Shown: positions 20,601-30,884, counted from the stretch's first letter. The stretch is DNA of 64,000 nucleotides from Megalobrama amblycephala (GCF_018812025.1 NC_063052.1:23252226-23316225); one strand, 5' to 3'. Notes: generated by a model from the sequence alone, not told the origin. Made by a program: numbers and translations.

Positions 20601-22397
20601 ATGAACAGATCCAGCAGCAGGAGGGATCGGCCAGTCTCTAGTGGCTGGGGAGGTCGGGGCAGTCTCCAGGATCTGGCTAGACTTCGGCAGCGAGGTATGG
20701 AGATACGAGCCTTCACTCAGAGGTTCTGGTCGCGGGCAGAGATACATCGTCACCCTGATGTGGTCCTCAGAGACACTTTTAATGAGTGTTTAGATGACCC
20801 TCTGCTGAGCTGGGAAATGGACCTAGTAAAGACTCTTTCCTTCTGGAATTTCGCCCATTATTTGTACCTTCGCAAGGACAGTGTGGTACAGAGACCTCCA
20901 GCACCTGCTTCAGAGCCCGCTCCAGCCTGCGAGGTCGCTCCCGAATCCACAGAGGAGGAGGGTATAGAATTACCGCCTCACTTTCGTAAAAGGAGGAAGA
21001 GGAGGAGGAAGGCTTCGATCATCCCTCAAGGCCCGGAGGCCTTCCCAGAGCCCGCTCCAGTCAGTGAGTCTACTCCAGAGCCCACTCCAGCTAGTGAGTC
21101 CACTCCAGAGCCCGCTCCAGCCAGTGAGTTCACTCCAGCCAGTGAGTCCATTCCAGCCAGGGAGTCCGATCCAGTCAGTGAGTCCACTCCAGAGCCCGCT
21201 CCAGTCAGTGAATCCACTCCAGTCAGTGAGTCCACTCTAGAGCCCACTCCCGTCAGTGAGTCCGTTCCAGCCAGTGAGTCCGTTCCAGAGCCCGCTGTTG
21301 GCCCGGAGGTCACCCCAGAGGTTTTGGTGTCAAACGCCCTTCCGGTGAGTCCTGACATGGCCAAGAAAACTGTCTTTGTCTCTTATGTCTTGGCAGTTTT
21401 GCATGCTTGGAGAATGCACGTAGGGTCTGGTGACCACGGTCCAGAGCAGTCCAGGCCCGCTCCAGCCAGCGAGTCCACTCCAGTCCCCGCTCCAGCCAGC
21501 GAGTCCGTTCCAGAGCCCGCTGTTGGCCCGGAGGCCACCCGAGAGGTTTTAGTGTTAAACGCCTCCCCGGTGAGTCCTGATATTGCCAAGAAAGCGGTCT
21601 TTGTCTTTTATGTCTTGGCAGTTTTGCGTGCTTGGGGAACGCACGTAAGGTCTGGTGACCACGGTCCAGAGCAGCCCGAGCCCGCTGGCGTCCCAGAGCA
21701 GCCCGAGCCCGCTGGCGTCCCAGAGCAGCCCGAGCCCGCTGGCGTCCCAGAGCAGCCCGAGCCCGCTGGCGTCCCAGAGCAGCCCGGGCCCGCTGGCGTC
21801 CCAGAGCAGCCCGGGCCCGCTGGCGTCCCAGAGCAGCCCGAGCCCGCTGGCGTCCCAGAGCAGCCCGAGCCCGCTGGCGTCCCAGAGCAGCCCGAGCCCG
21901 CTGGCGTCCCAGAGCAGCCCGAGCCCGCTGGCGTCCCAGAGCAGCCCGAGCCCGCTGGCGTCCCAGAGCAGCCCGAGCTCCCTGATACGGCCACGGAGGT
22001 CCTCAACGAGCTGTCCTCTTTCCCTGATACGGTCATGGAGCAGCCTTGGTCCGTCCTGCCGCCGCCCAGGCTGCCAGCCCTGCCGCCACCACCCAGGCCG
22101 TCAGCCCCGCCGCCGACGCCATCCAAGCCTTCTGTCTTGTCGTCGCCATTCGAGCCTTCTGCCCTGCCGCCACTGCCCAGGCCGGTTGAACCTTTGGGTA
22201 TGTTTTTTATTGGGTCTTGTTGGAGCGTCTGGGATCCGCTCCGTAGGGAGGGGGTACTGTCACGACCACCAGTTGGAGTGCCCTGTCTAGCCACCAGAGG
22301 GCACTCCACCCCGGACCTTGTTTCACTGTTACAGACTACATTTCCCATAACTCACTCCTGGACTTGTTATCCCTGTCATTACACTCAGCTGTTTTGA
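20601..22397 (+). CDS. 598-aa Gag-like protein with Pro/Glu-rich tandem repeats
   Basis: The start ATG at 20601 lies 12 nt after the 5' LTR. Residues about 10-100 (SLQDLARLRQRGMEIRAFTQ, then RFWSRAEIHRHPDV, LRDTFNECLDDPLL) resemble the C-terminal capsid region of Gypsy Gag. A basic patch RKRRKRRRK follows. Then come TPEPAPASES-type repeats and a duplicated VSPDMAKKTVFVSYVLAVLH segment. About 11 copies of a 9-residue PEQPEPAGV unit follow, and then a Pro-rich tail. The last codons run into the 3' LTR. The frame is uninterrupted. The Gag link is inference; the function of the repeats is unknown. Confidence 0.7.
   Translation: MNRSSSRRDRPVSSGWGGRGSLQDLARLRQRGMEIRAFTQRFWSRAEIHRHPDVVLRDTFNECLDDPLLSWEMDLVKTLSFWNFAHYLYLRKDSVVQRPPAPASEPAPACEVAPESTEEEGIELPPHFRKRRKRRRKASIIPQGPEAFPEPAPVSESTPEPTPASESTPEPAPASEFTPASESIPARESDPVSESTPEPAPVSESTPVSESTLEPTPVSESVPASESVPEPAVGPEVTPEVLVSNALPVSPDMAKKTVFVSYVLAVLHAWRMHVGSGDHGPEQSRPAPASESTPVPAPASESVPEPAVGPEATREVLVLNASPVSPDIAKKAVFVFYVLAVLRAWGTHVRSGDHGPEQPEPAGVPEQPEPAGVPEQPEPAGVPEQPEPAGVPEQPGPAGVPEQPGPAGVPEQPEPAGVPEQPEPAGVPEQPEPAGVPEQPEPAGVPEQPEPAGVPEQPELPDTATEVLNELSSFPDTVMEQPWSVLPPPRLPALPPPPRPSAPPPTPSKPSVLSSPFEPSALPPLPRPVEPLGMFFIGSCWSVWDPLRREGVLSRPPVGVPCLATRGHSTPDLVSLLQTTFPITHSWTCYPCHYTQLF
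21660..21975 (+). repeat. 27-bp coding minisatellite, about 11 units
   Basis: Unit CCCGAGCCCGCTGGCGTCCC plus AGAGCAG, repeated in tandem with two GGG-variant units. It keeps all three forward frames and the reverse frames open, so long antisense frames over this interval are artefacts. Confidence 0.95.
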
Positions 22398-22600
22398 GTT
22401 CTGTAATCAGTGTCTATTTAGTCTGTTTGTTCTGTTCTGGTTATGGTGGTTTAATTTACAGTCACGGAGATTGTTTGTGTTCCCTGTTTTTGTTCTGGAC
22501 TGTTTGATGGACTTGATCTTTGCTTGGACGACGCTGTTTATGGATTACCCTCAAATAAAAGCTGCACTTGGATCTCCTGTTTATGTGATTTCCTGTGACA
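22258..22600 (+). repeat. 3' LTR of compact element
   Basis: 343 bp, preceded directly by GGGAGGGGGTAC and ending CCTGTGACA, then CTAAA. Short indels relative to the 5' LTR at about 22411 and 22577. Confidence 0.92.
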
Positions 22601-22605
22601 CTAAA

Positions 22606-24420
22606 CTAGAAGTTCTCTTAAATAAACTCATTGAAAATCTTAAGACTTATAATAAAGAAATTCGTAGAATGCGTCAAGCTTATTTTGCAAACCTTATAAA
22701 TGCAAACAATAATAACCCCTGATTATTATTTAATACAATAGATTCATTAATAAATCATAAAATTGATAGCTCTGAGTTACCAAATGGGAAATGTGAAGAG
22801 TTTGCTGGCTACTTCAGAGATAAAATTATAAACATTAGATCAGGGATCTGTTCAAAACATGATAATAGGTCAATTATGCTCTCTTCATTATCAAGTGTAG
22901 AGAATACTATCAAAATGGAAAGTTTTACTTTGGTTGATGTTGAGACACTAAGAAAGGTTGTAACAGAACTGAGACCCTCTACTTGTTCCTTTGATCCTAT
23001 TCCTACCTCTCTTTTTAAAAGTATCTTTGATTCTATATATCCTTGAGATAGTTAATCACTCCCTGCAGCTTGGCATTTTCCCTTCTGACCTTAAAATTGC
23101 CCTAGTAAAACCTGTGTACAAAAAAGGGAGTTCAGATATTTTAACTCCTAGTAATTATAGACCCATCTCAAACCTTACATTTTTAAGTAAAATATTAGAG
23201 AAAATAGTTTTTAATCAGTTGAGTACATTCTTAAATGCCAATTCGAAACTAGAGATGTTTCAGTCAGGTTTTAGAAAATATCATGGTACAGAGACTGCTC
23301 TTATTAAAGTAGTAAATGATATAAACATAAACCTTGACAGAAATTGGCCTTCAGTTTTGGTGCTTCTTGACTTGAGTGCTGCATTTGATACAATAGATCA
23401 CCAGATTCTTTTAAATAGATTAAGTGACTATGTTGGTCTATCTGGAACAGTTTTAAATTGGTTTTTATCATATCTTAGTGAAAGAACATTTGTAGTATTC
23501 ATTAATAATACCCTGTCTGAATATTATGTGGGGTTCCTCAGGGATCAATTTTAGGACCACTACTTTTTAATCTATATATGTTACCTCTCTGTCACCTCAT
23601 CAGGAGGCATGGTATCTCTTTTCATAGTTATGCAGATGACACACAGTTGTATGTAGCTGTGTCTCCTGATGATCCAGTGCAAATAGATTCACTAGCAAAT
23701 TGCATTAAAGACATAAATGATTGGATGTCACAAAACTTCTTACAACTCAACCAAGATAAAACTGAAGTTTTGCTTATTGGATCAAAAGCACAGAGAGAGA
23801 AATTGATCCCTAAACTAAATGTACTCGGATTAAACCCAAGCCTAGTGGCAAAAAACGTAGGAGTTGTCTTTGATTCTGATTTCAATTTTAAAGCTCAGGT
23901 ACATAATATTACCAAAACAGCATTTTATCATCTCAAGAACATTGCTAAAGTAAGACCATTTCTCTCTCTGAGCAATACAGAAACATTAATGCATGCATTT
24001 ATAACTAGCAGACTTGACTATTGCAATGCCCTTCTTACTGGTCTACCAAAGAACACAATGAACCAATTACAATTAATCCAAAACACTGCTGCTCGAATAT
24101 TGATGAAAGCCAAAAAGAGAGATCATATTACACCAGTATTAAAGTCATTCCACTGGTTACCTGTTAGTTTTCGTATTGTTTTTAAAAATATTTTATTAGT
24201 TTATAAGGCATTGCACGGATTTGCTCCAGACTATCTTTCAAATGTGATTACAGTATACTGAGAAGGACTCTTAGATCTACTGATTCTTTTCTTCTAAAGG
24301 TACCTCATAGTAGAACTAAAAAATTTGGTGATGCTGCTTTTAGCTGTTATGCTCCTCACCTCTGGAATAACCTTCCAGAGAACATAAGATGTGCTGAAAT
24401 CATTAATAGCTTTAAATCTA
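22606..24420 (+). pseudogene. LINE ORF2 reverse transcriptase
   Basis: After the LTR element, ORF2 resumes with LEVLLNKLIENLKTYNKEIR. RT motifs are VKPVYKKGSSDILTPSNYRP, ISNLTFLSKILEKI, FQSGFRKYHGTETAL, VLLDLSAAFDTIDHQILLNR, PQGSILGPLLFNLY (split by a shift at about 23550) and FHSYADDTQLYV with the YADD box. The thumb and C-terminal part include SRLDYCNALL and FHWLPV, with LWNNLPENIR near 24360. Stops near 22723, 23046 and 23553 and a stop at 24261 inactivate it. Confidence 0.9.
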
Positions 24421-24712
24421 AATTAAAAATCTTTTTAGTCTGGCCTTCCTGTAAAATCGTATAAAACCTTTTTATATTTTGTGTTTGCTTTGTTTATAAT
24501 GTTGTATTTTATTTTTCATATTTTGATTTTTATAAATTTTATTCTTTTTTATGTATCTTAATGGGTCTATTTTACTTTTTAATTGTTCTTTTTAATTTTA
24601 TTAATTGCTGTATCCTTGTCCTTGTATTCCTTGTCAAGCACTTTGCATTAATTTGTTTAGAAAAGTGCTATATAAATAAAATTTGCTTGCTTGCTTGCTT
24701 ACTTGCTATAAT
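24420..24712 (+). repeat. LINE 3' UTR and (TTGC)n tail
   Basis: T-rich 3' region ending in AAAGTGCTATATAAATAAA and about five TTGC units (24682-24706). This is the form used by L2-group elements, whose RT primes at short microsatellite ends rather than poly(A). Confidence 0.85.
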
Positions 24713-24984
24713 AATGTCCTGGGATGCATGCTCATTTATAGAAGAATTTGTCTATAAATTAATGCAGTAGTGTCTGTTTTACAGGCTTTGGGTCTCTTTG
24801 CCTCTGCTTTTCCATGTGGCCACATAGTTTTGTGCAATAAAACCCAGCCTTTGTCAGATGGTCGGTCTTCTTGGGGATGAGGAATGGGGACAGACCCCAG
24901 AGTGAGTTTTAAACATTATTTGTTAAATATAACAAATAATTGTGTCTGATTTGTCTCAGTCGTTACACATTCTATGAACTAGAC

Positions 24985-25434
24985 CTCAGCTCCACTCCAG
25001 GGTGCTTAGTGTGCGCAACGATTTCACATGGACGGTCACTTGCTCATATGGCGACGTGGGTATTAGCGTTCCCACAGCAATTCTGACGCAGCTCGAGTTC
25101 CCAAGAAAGGGAACGTCTAGGTTATGTATGTAAACTTAGTTCCCTGAATAGGGAACAAGACGCTGCATCGCCCCGCCATACTCCCGGCATGCCCGTAAGT
25201 GACTTGCTTCAGGTTTTTCAGAAGCTGAATGTGTGTGTTTTCAGGTAGGCTTTATAGGTTCCTGGTCAGTGACATCACCCACCTATGACATTCCGTCACT
25301 CCATTGGACAGATTTCATACACATACGTGCTTCACAACACATTCACGCAGAGGCGTTCCTCCAGCGTTTCCGACGCAGCGTCTCGTTCCCTATTCAGGGA
25401 ACTAAGGTTACATATGTAACCGAGACGTTAGACT
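24985..25434 (+). repeat. DIRS copy 1 right end: complementary region and right inverted repeat
   Basis: The complementary block at about 25105-25170 (GGGAACGTCTAGG, TTCCCTGAATAGGGAAC, GACGCTGC) is mirrored at 25370-25434 (GCAGCGTCTCGTTCCCTATT, then GGTTACATATGTAACCGAGA). 24713-24985 holds no recognisable coding sequence, so the recombinase and RT genes that should lie upstream have been lost. Confidence 0.75.
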
Positions 25435-25935
25435 TGTTCAAGCTGATAGAAAGGCAACAGAAATTCAAATAGCCACTCGTTACAACCGAGGTATGCAGAA
25501 GAATATCTCTGAACAAACAACATGTCAAACCTTGAAGCAGATGGGCTACAGCAGCAAAGACCACAGCAGGTGCCAGTCTTGTCAGCTTAGAACAAGAAAC
25601 TGAGGCTACAATTCACACTGGCTCACTATCACCAAAATTGGACAATAGAAGATTGGAAAAACATTGCCTGGTTTGATGAGTCTCGATTTCTGCTTCAACA
25701 TTTAGATGGTAGGGTCAGAATTTTGCATAATCAACATGAAAGCATGGTTCCACCCTACCATGTATAAACGCTTCAGGCTGTTGGTGGTGGTGTAATGGTG
25801 GAGGAATATTTTCTTGGCACACTTTGGGCCTCTTAATACCGATTGAACATCATTTAAATACTATAGCCTGCGTACCTGAGTATTACTGTGTCAGAACTCG
25901 GATTTGATCTGTCCCTTTTCTCTTGCATAACTTTT

Positions 25936-26195
25936 GTTCCCTTTCGAAACTTCACTCGTACTGCATATGGGGAAAGGTCTCCTTTTTCCCCGTTACTGAA
26001 GCCTTTTCCAATAACACAGTGTAACTGCATCGTCATTGGTTCACTCATAGACAAGTTGTTGAACCAATGACGGCGCGGCATAGCTGCGCGGCCTATGGTG
26101 ACAAAGCCCTTGAATATTCCCGCCGAAATGGGCGGGGTTTAGGCTATATAAGCAGGCGCTTCGCCATAGGATTTCAGTTCGCTCTCCTTCAGCGA
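25936..26195 (+). repeat. DIRS copy 2 left inverted terminal repeat
   Basis: GAAACTTCACTCGTACTGCA, then CCAATGACGGCG, GGCTATATAAGCAGGCGC and ATAGGATTTCAG. The right repeat carries the inverted complement of the same blocks. TATATAAGC (about 26144) looks like the promoter TATA box of the element, 50-60 bp before the likely leader. Confidence 0.9.
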
Positions 26196-26372
26196 TGACT
26201 TCACATCGCTCTTCGCTGATCTCCGGCTGAAGCCTTCGCCGCCTGGAAGAAACAGACTGCCGCCTCGAGCGCCGCTCTCGAGACGCCCGCTTCCCGCTTC
26301 CGGCCGCCTCTCAGCGCGTCTCCTGCCGCCATCCGGCGCCGTTTAAAGATCATTTCTAAAAGAGCTTTTCCA

Positions 26373-27975
26373 GTGGAAAGAGCTTTCCCAGTGGCTCTCG
26401 CCGCTCTAAAAGAGCTCAATCTGCGTTTTCACGGCAGCGCCGTTGCCTCAATGCCGCGCCACAGCTGTGGCACATGCAGAGCCCCTCGCTCCGTGGATCT
26501 TCGCTCTCTAGCAGCTGTTCACCGCGCCGCCCTCGTGCCGCCTTCAGCATCTGAGAGAATTCAGCTCATCCCCTGCCGTCTTCCGTCAGGTGAGTACAGA
26601 GCTTATTTTTCTACTTTCACGCAGGCGTTTGCTTCAAATGCCGTCTCTCCGAATGTGTCATTTGCCGGGTCCTCCCCCGCAAACCGCATTCGTTGAGGAT
26701 GCGTGCTCTCACTCGGGAGCACGAGAGCGAGCTCTCACTCTCAGCTGAATTTGACATGATGCTCTCCCCTGACTTAGGCGAGACTCATGATACATTTTCT
26801 ATCTGATTGAGTGTATTTCTCCTTATCTCAATGCGCGTCGCTCGCCGGTCCCTCCCCCGCGAGCCGCATTAGTTCAGAAATATGACATGACTTTCTTCCC
26901 TAGCTTAGGTGAGAAACATGTTATATGCTTAATTTAATGGAGCATATTTCTGCTGTTTGCACTGAGTCTTCTCTACGCGTTGCTTGCCGGTTCTGCCCGC
27001 GAGCCGCGTTTATTGAGAAATATAACATGTCGCTCTCCCCCCTCTTGGGTGACACCCATGTTATATATATTCAGTTTATATAGCAGATTTTTGCAGAAGA
27101 TATCTGAATCTCTCAGCTGAATTTGACATGATGCTCTCCCCTGACTTAGGCAAGACTCATGATACATCTCTGTCATCTGTGTGAGTGTATTTCTCCTTAT
27201 CTCAATGCGCGTCGCTCACCAGTTCCGCCCCGCAAGCCGCATCGATTGAGAAATATGATGTGACATTCTCCCCCGACTCGGGCGAGAAACATGTTTATAT
27301 ACTCTATTAATGGAGCTGATTCTGCTGTTTGCGCTGAGTTTCTCTACGCGTTGCTTGCCGGTTCCGCCCCGCAAGCCGCATTCATTGAGAAATATAACAT
27401 GTCGCTCTCCCACTGTCTCGGGTGAGACATATGTTATATATATTTTTCAGTTGATACAGTGTATTTCTGCCGAGTTTGCTGAATTTCTTCCCTTGCCGGT
27501 TCTGCCCTGCAAACCACGTTCTTTGAGAAATATAACACTCTCACCAGTCTCAGGTGAGACCTATGTTATTTATATATTCAGTATATCAGTCGATGTAGCA
27601 TATTTATTCCAGTCTCTCTGCGTGTTGCTTGCCGGCCCTGCCCCTGTTCATGAGGACGTATGCGCTCACTGGAAGCAAGCTCAATGCTCACTCGTGCTCG
27701 GTGGAACTAACATACTCATTATGCTGGACCTCTGTTCATGTGACTTGCTGGCTCTGCCCCGCAAGCCATGTTCATTGAGGAAGAGCGGTCTCACTTCTGA
27801 CACCGCTCGGCTGAATATACCTTGACGCTCTCCCCTGACTCAGGTGGGACTCATGATGTATATTTTTTCCAAGAAGCATATATCTGTTTGCTGAGTTTCT
27901 CAGCGTGTAGTTTGCTGGTTTCACCCCGCAAGCCACGTTCATGAGGATGCATGAGCATTTCTAAAAACTCGCCGG
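26373..27975 (+). pseudogene. DIRS copy 2 Gag-like region, invaded by degenerate tandem repeats
   Basis: Opens with a reading containing MPRHSCGTCRAP, a Cys-pair start seen in fish DIRS ORF1, and a CAG/GTGAGT donor-like site near 26588. From about 26660 to 27945 coding is not continuous. Instead there are nine degenerate copies of a unit with the anchor TTGCCGGTTCTGCC-CCGCAAGCCGC-TTCATTGAGAAATATAACATG. Anchors start near 26668, 26842, 26985, 27217, 27355, 27493, 27628, 27744 and 27910. Typical spacing is 135-140 bp. The rest of Gag (alanine-rich part) is missing. Confidence 0.6.
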
Positions 27976-27976
27976 T

Positions 27977-29644
27977 GTGCGGGCCCCCTCCCAGTGGCCT
28001 GCCACCCGGCGCCATTCAACCCCTTGTCACGCGGGCCTGGCAGGCCATCCCTGGAGTATCAAGTGGGTTCTGGGGATAATATCGCTAGGCTATTCGCTCC
28101 AGTTTGCTCGCAGACCCCCGCGTTTTGGCGGGGTGCTTCCCACTTCAGTAAACACGGACGACGCTCACGTCCTCCGAGCCGAAGTGATGTCTCTGTTAGA
28201 GAAGGGGCCTATAGAAATAGTCTCCCCCTCAGAGAGCGAGTCGGGGTTTTACAGCCATTACTTCCTCAACCCCTAGAGAGATGGCGGTCTCAGACCCATC
28301 TTAGACCTCAGACTCCTGGACCTTTCTCTCATGAGACGGAAGTTCAAGATGTTAACGCTGAAGCAGTTCCTCGCGCAGGTTTGCCCCGGGGACTGGTTCT
28401 GCTCGCTGGACCTGAAAGATGCATACTTTCACATCCAGATAGTCCCCCATCACAGGCGATTCTTGAGATTCGCATTTGAGAGTGTGGCTTACCAATATAC
28501 GGTCCTTCCATTCGGGCTGTCCCTAGCTCCTCGCACTTTTACCAAGTGCATGAACGCGGCGCTTTCCCCACTGAGACAGTTGGGAATCCGGGTTCTCAAT
28601 TATCTCGACGACTGGTTCATCCTAGCCCAGTCACGAGCCGAGCTGGAGCATCACAGAACCGTGCTACTCAGCCACATGGAGTGCCTGGGTCTCAGGGTCA
28701 ACTTTGCCAAGAGCTCACTGCTCCCCAGCCAACGTATAACGTTCCTGGGTGCAGTCTTCGACTCAGCCCGTATGACGGCTGTAGTATCGCCAGAGCGCGC
28801 TCTGGCCATTCAGCAGCTCGCGGCATTGGTCAGGTACAGAGCCTATCTCCCTCTGAAGTTCTTCCAGAGGATGCTAGGGCTGATGGCTTCCGCCTTCCCG
28901 GTTCTGCAGCTCGGCCTCCTTCGGATGCGGCCTCTGCAATACTGGGTGAAGTTCCGGGTCCCTCCTCACGCCTGGCGGCACGGCCACCTGCGTCTCAGGG
29001 TCAATCAGGCCTGTTTGACAGCTCTGAAATCCTGGATGAACCCTGTATGGTTCAGTCAAGGTGTACCCCTACAGGCGGTGTCCAGAAGGACGGTGCTCTC
29101 AACAGATACATCCAACACAGGTTGGGGTGCTCTTTGCGAGGGCAGACCGGCCTTCGGCTCGTGGTCTCGTGAAGAAAGCCATCTACACATCAACTGCCTC
29201 GAGATGTTGGCAGTGATTCGAGCCCTTCACACGTATCAGGCACACCTGATGGGACGCCACGTCTTAGTCCAGTCGGACAGCATGACAGTGGTGTCATACA
29301 TAAATCACCAGCGCTTATGCGCTCTGGCGAAGCGTCTTCTGGAATGGGCATTACCGAGGTTTCAGTCGCTCAGAGCGACTCACATACCCGGGAGAACAAA
29401 CTTGGGAGCAGATATGCTATCTCGGAGCAATGTCCCCTCAGACGAGTGGATGCTCCACCCCCAGACGGTTCTCACGATCTGGGAGTTCTTCGGGAAGGCA
29501 GCGGTAGACCTCTTTGCCTCAGAAGACAACTCTCACTGCCCAATTTATTTCTCAAAGGAGGACGATGCGCTGGCTCACGTCTGGCCCAGCACCCTCCTTT
29601 ACGCTTTTCCCCCGATCGCTCTGATCTCGCAGATCATCAGATGA
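27977..29644 (+). pseudogene. DIRS copy 2 reverse transcriptase/RNase H
   Basis: Starts with AWQAI-type linker coding (28020-28060, frame-shifted) and IVSPSESESGFYSHYFLNP, then a TAG at 28274-28276 where relatives read Lys, followed by RDGGLRPILDLRLLD. The 437-codon open frame holds FCSLDLKDAYFHIQIVPHHR (first D), LPFGLSLAPRTF, VLNYLDDWFILA (YLDD box) and CLGLRVNFAKSSL. RNase H follows: VLSTDTSNTGWGALCEG (D), HINCLEMLAVIRAL (E), VLVQSDSMTVVSYINHQ (D). The 'HCPIYFSKEDDALAH' block near the end is a DIRS hallmark. One TAG apart, the RT is intact. Confidence 0.9.
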
Positions 29645-30719
29645 ATCAGGGAAGACAAGCACAGAGTCCTCCTGGTGGCCCCGCTCTGGAGAAGCCAAGT
29701 CTGGTCCTCAGAGCTGTTCAGGCTTTCCACGAAAGCTCCGTGGCCGATCCCCCTGAGACGGGACCTCCTCTCTCAGGCGAACAGGACGATTTGGCATCCC
29801 CAGCCAGAACTCTGGGCTCTGCACCTCTGGTCCCTCGATGGGAGCCTGCTAACCTCCCCGGGGACGTGCTGAATACCATCTCTCAGGCGAGAGCTCCGTC
29901 CACGAGACGCCTCTACGCCCAGAAATGGTCGGTCTTTGTTGGCTGGTGTTCTGCACGCAACATAGACCCAGTGGAGTGTGACGAATCTCCGATACTGTCT
30001 TTCCTCCGGGAGCGTTTAGAACTGGGTCGCACCCCTTCAACGCTCAAAGTTTACATAGCAGCCATCGCAGCATTTCACGCTCCTATAGCTGGCCAGTCAG
30101 TGGGACGAAACAACCTTGTGGTGCGTTTCTTGAGAGGTTCAGCTGACCTCAGGCCCCTGACACTCAAAACCACTCTGCTACTTGCACTAGCATCGGTTAA
30201 GCGTGTTGGCGACTTGCAGGCCCTCTCCGTGAGCCCTGCATGCCTTGAGTTCGGGCCCAACGACTCCAACGTCGTTTTGAAACCTAGGCATGGCTACGTC
30301 CCTAAGGTGCTCTCGACTCCATTCAGAGCACAGGTCATTTCCCTCTCAGCGCTTCCTCCCTCGTCGGACGAGCGAGAGCTGGAATTGCTCTGCCCCGTCA
30401 GGGCATTAAGGACCTATGTTGAGCGATCATAGCCTTTCCGGCAATCCGATCAGCCCTTATCTGCTTTGGCGGCCGCACCAAAGTGTCTTCGGTCTCAAAG
30501 CAATGTCTTGCGCGTTGGATAGTCGACGCTATTACTCTTTGTTACTCCTCTATGGGCCTCAACTGCCCCATAGGAGTTAGAGTCCACTCCACTAGAGGAA
30601 TGGCTTCCTCGGGGGCCTGGTCTAGTGGAGTTTCGATTAAAGACATCTGTGAGGTGGCCGGCTCGTTCTCGTCGTCCACTTTTGTCAGATTTTATCATTT
30701 GGACGTCCTCTCAGTATGA
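29645..30719 (+). pseudogene. DIRS copy 2 tyrosine recombinase
   Basis: After the RT stop, the frame shifts to RWEPANLPGDVLNTISQARA, PSTRRLYAQKWSVFVGWCSA and RTPSTLKVYIAAIAAFHAP, the N-terminal core-binding domain. The catalytic domain has LLALASVKRVGDLQALSV with the first Arg. The segment between NNLVVRFLRG and DLRPLTLKTT lacks the usual LNPPRP linker. The frame stops at 30430-30432 and continues shifted: VRVHSTRGMASSG (HxxR) and STFVRFYHLDV with the nucleophile Tyr. Integrates circular DNA in the family; broken here. Confidence 0.87.
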
Positions 30720-30884
30720 TCCAGCGGCCTCTATCGAGCTCCGCTTCATGCCACTCTGGGAGTTAACTCCCCTTTTGGTAGTGTAACGAGGGTTCGACAG
30801 CTCCGGCTCTTGTCCTCTGGTTCCCTCGTGGTGTCCAAGACAAGTCCAGTTGTTCCCTGCCGTGGCACGGCGCAGTTGAATTCG

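Larger units (their letters stand above)
20235..22600 (+). mobile_element. Compact non-autonomous LTR retroelement with one long ORF
   Basis: Two near-identical LTRs (TGTCACGACC...GTGACA), 5-bp target duplication CTAAA (20230-20234 and 22601-22605), and a polypurine tract GGGAGGGGGTAC before the 3' LTR. Only one ORF of 598 codons, with no protease, RT or integrase. Excision in silico restores the LINE reading frame (RWRKTK joined to LEVLLNKL). It must rely on enzymes from an autonomous relative, probably a Gypsy element. Confidence 0.9.
17851..24712 (+). mobile_element. L2/CR1-type non-LTR retrotransposon (LINE), interrupted
   Basis: In order: an ORF1 with Cys pairs and coiled coil (about 18105-18530), an SGNH esterase-like domain (18580-19149), an APE-type endonuclease (19300-20216) and a reverse transcriptase (22600-24260). 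The 3' end reads GTGCTATATAAATAAAATT followed by TTGC repeats. Esterase ORF1 plus short repeats after a CTATATAAATAAA end are typical of the L2/CR1 group in fish. A compact LTR element at 20235-22600 splits ORF2. The 5' boundary is approximate. Confidence 0.87.
16746..25434 (+). mobile_element. DIRS-type tyrosine-recombinase retroelement, copy 1
   Basis: The left terminal segment at 16758-16835 (CTGCGTCGGAAATGC...GAAGCACGTATGAAATC) is the inverted complement of 25310-25390 at the right. The outer right end and an internal complementary region (about 25105-25170) share CCCTGAATAGGGAAC and AGACGCTGC blocks. That inverted-repeat plus complementary-region design is diagnostic of DIRS elements. 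Only the Gag-like gene remains; RT, RNase H and recombinase are absent. An L2 LINE occupies the interior. Confidence 0.8.

Noticed and set aside
21608..22348. 246-codon reverse-strand ORF (SGCSGTPAG repeats)
   Set aside because: Antisense shadow of the 27-bp coding minisatellite, which leaves several frames open.
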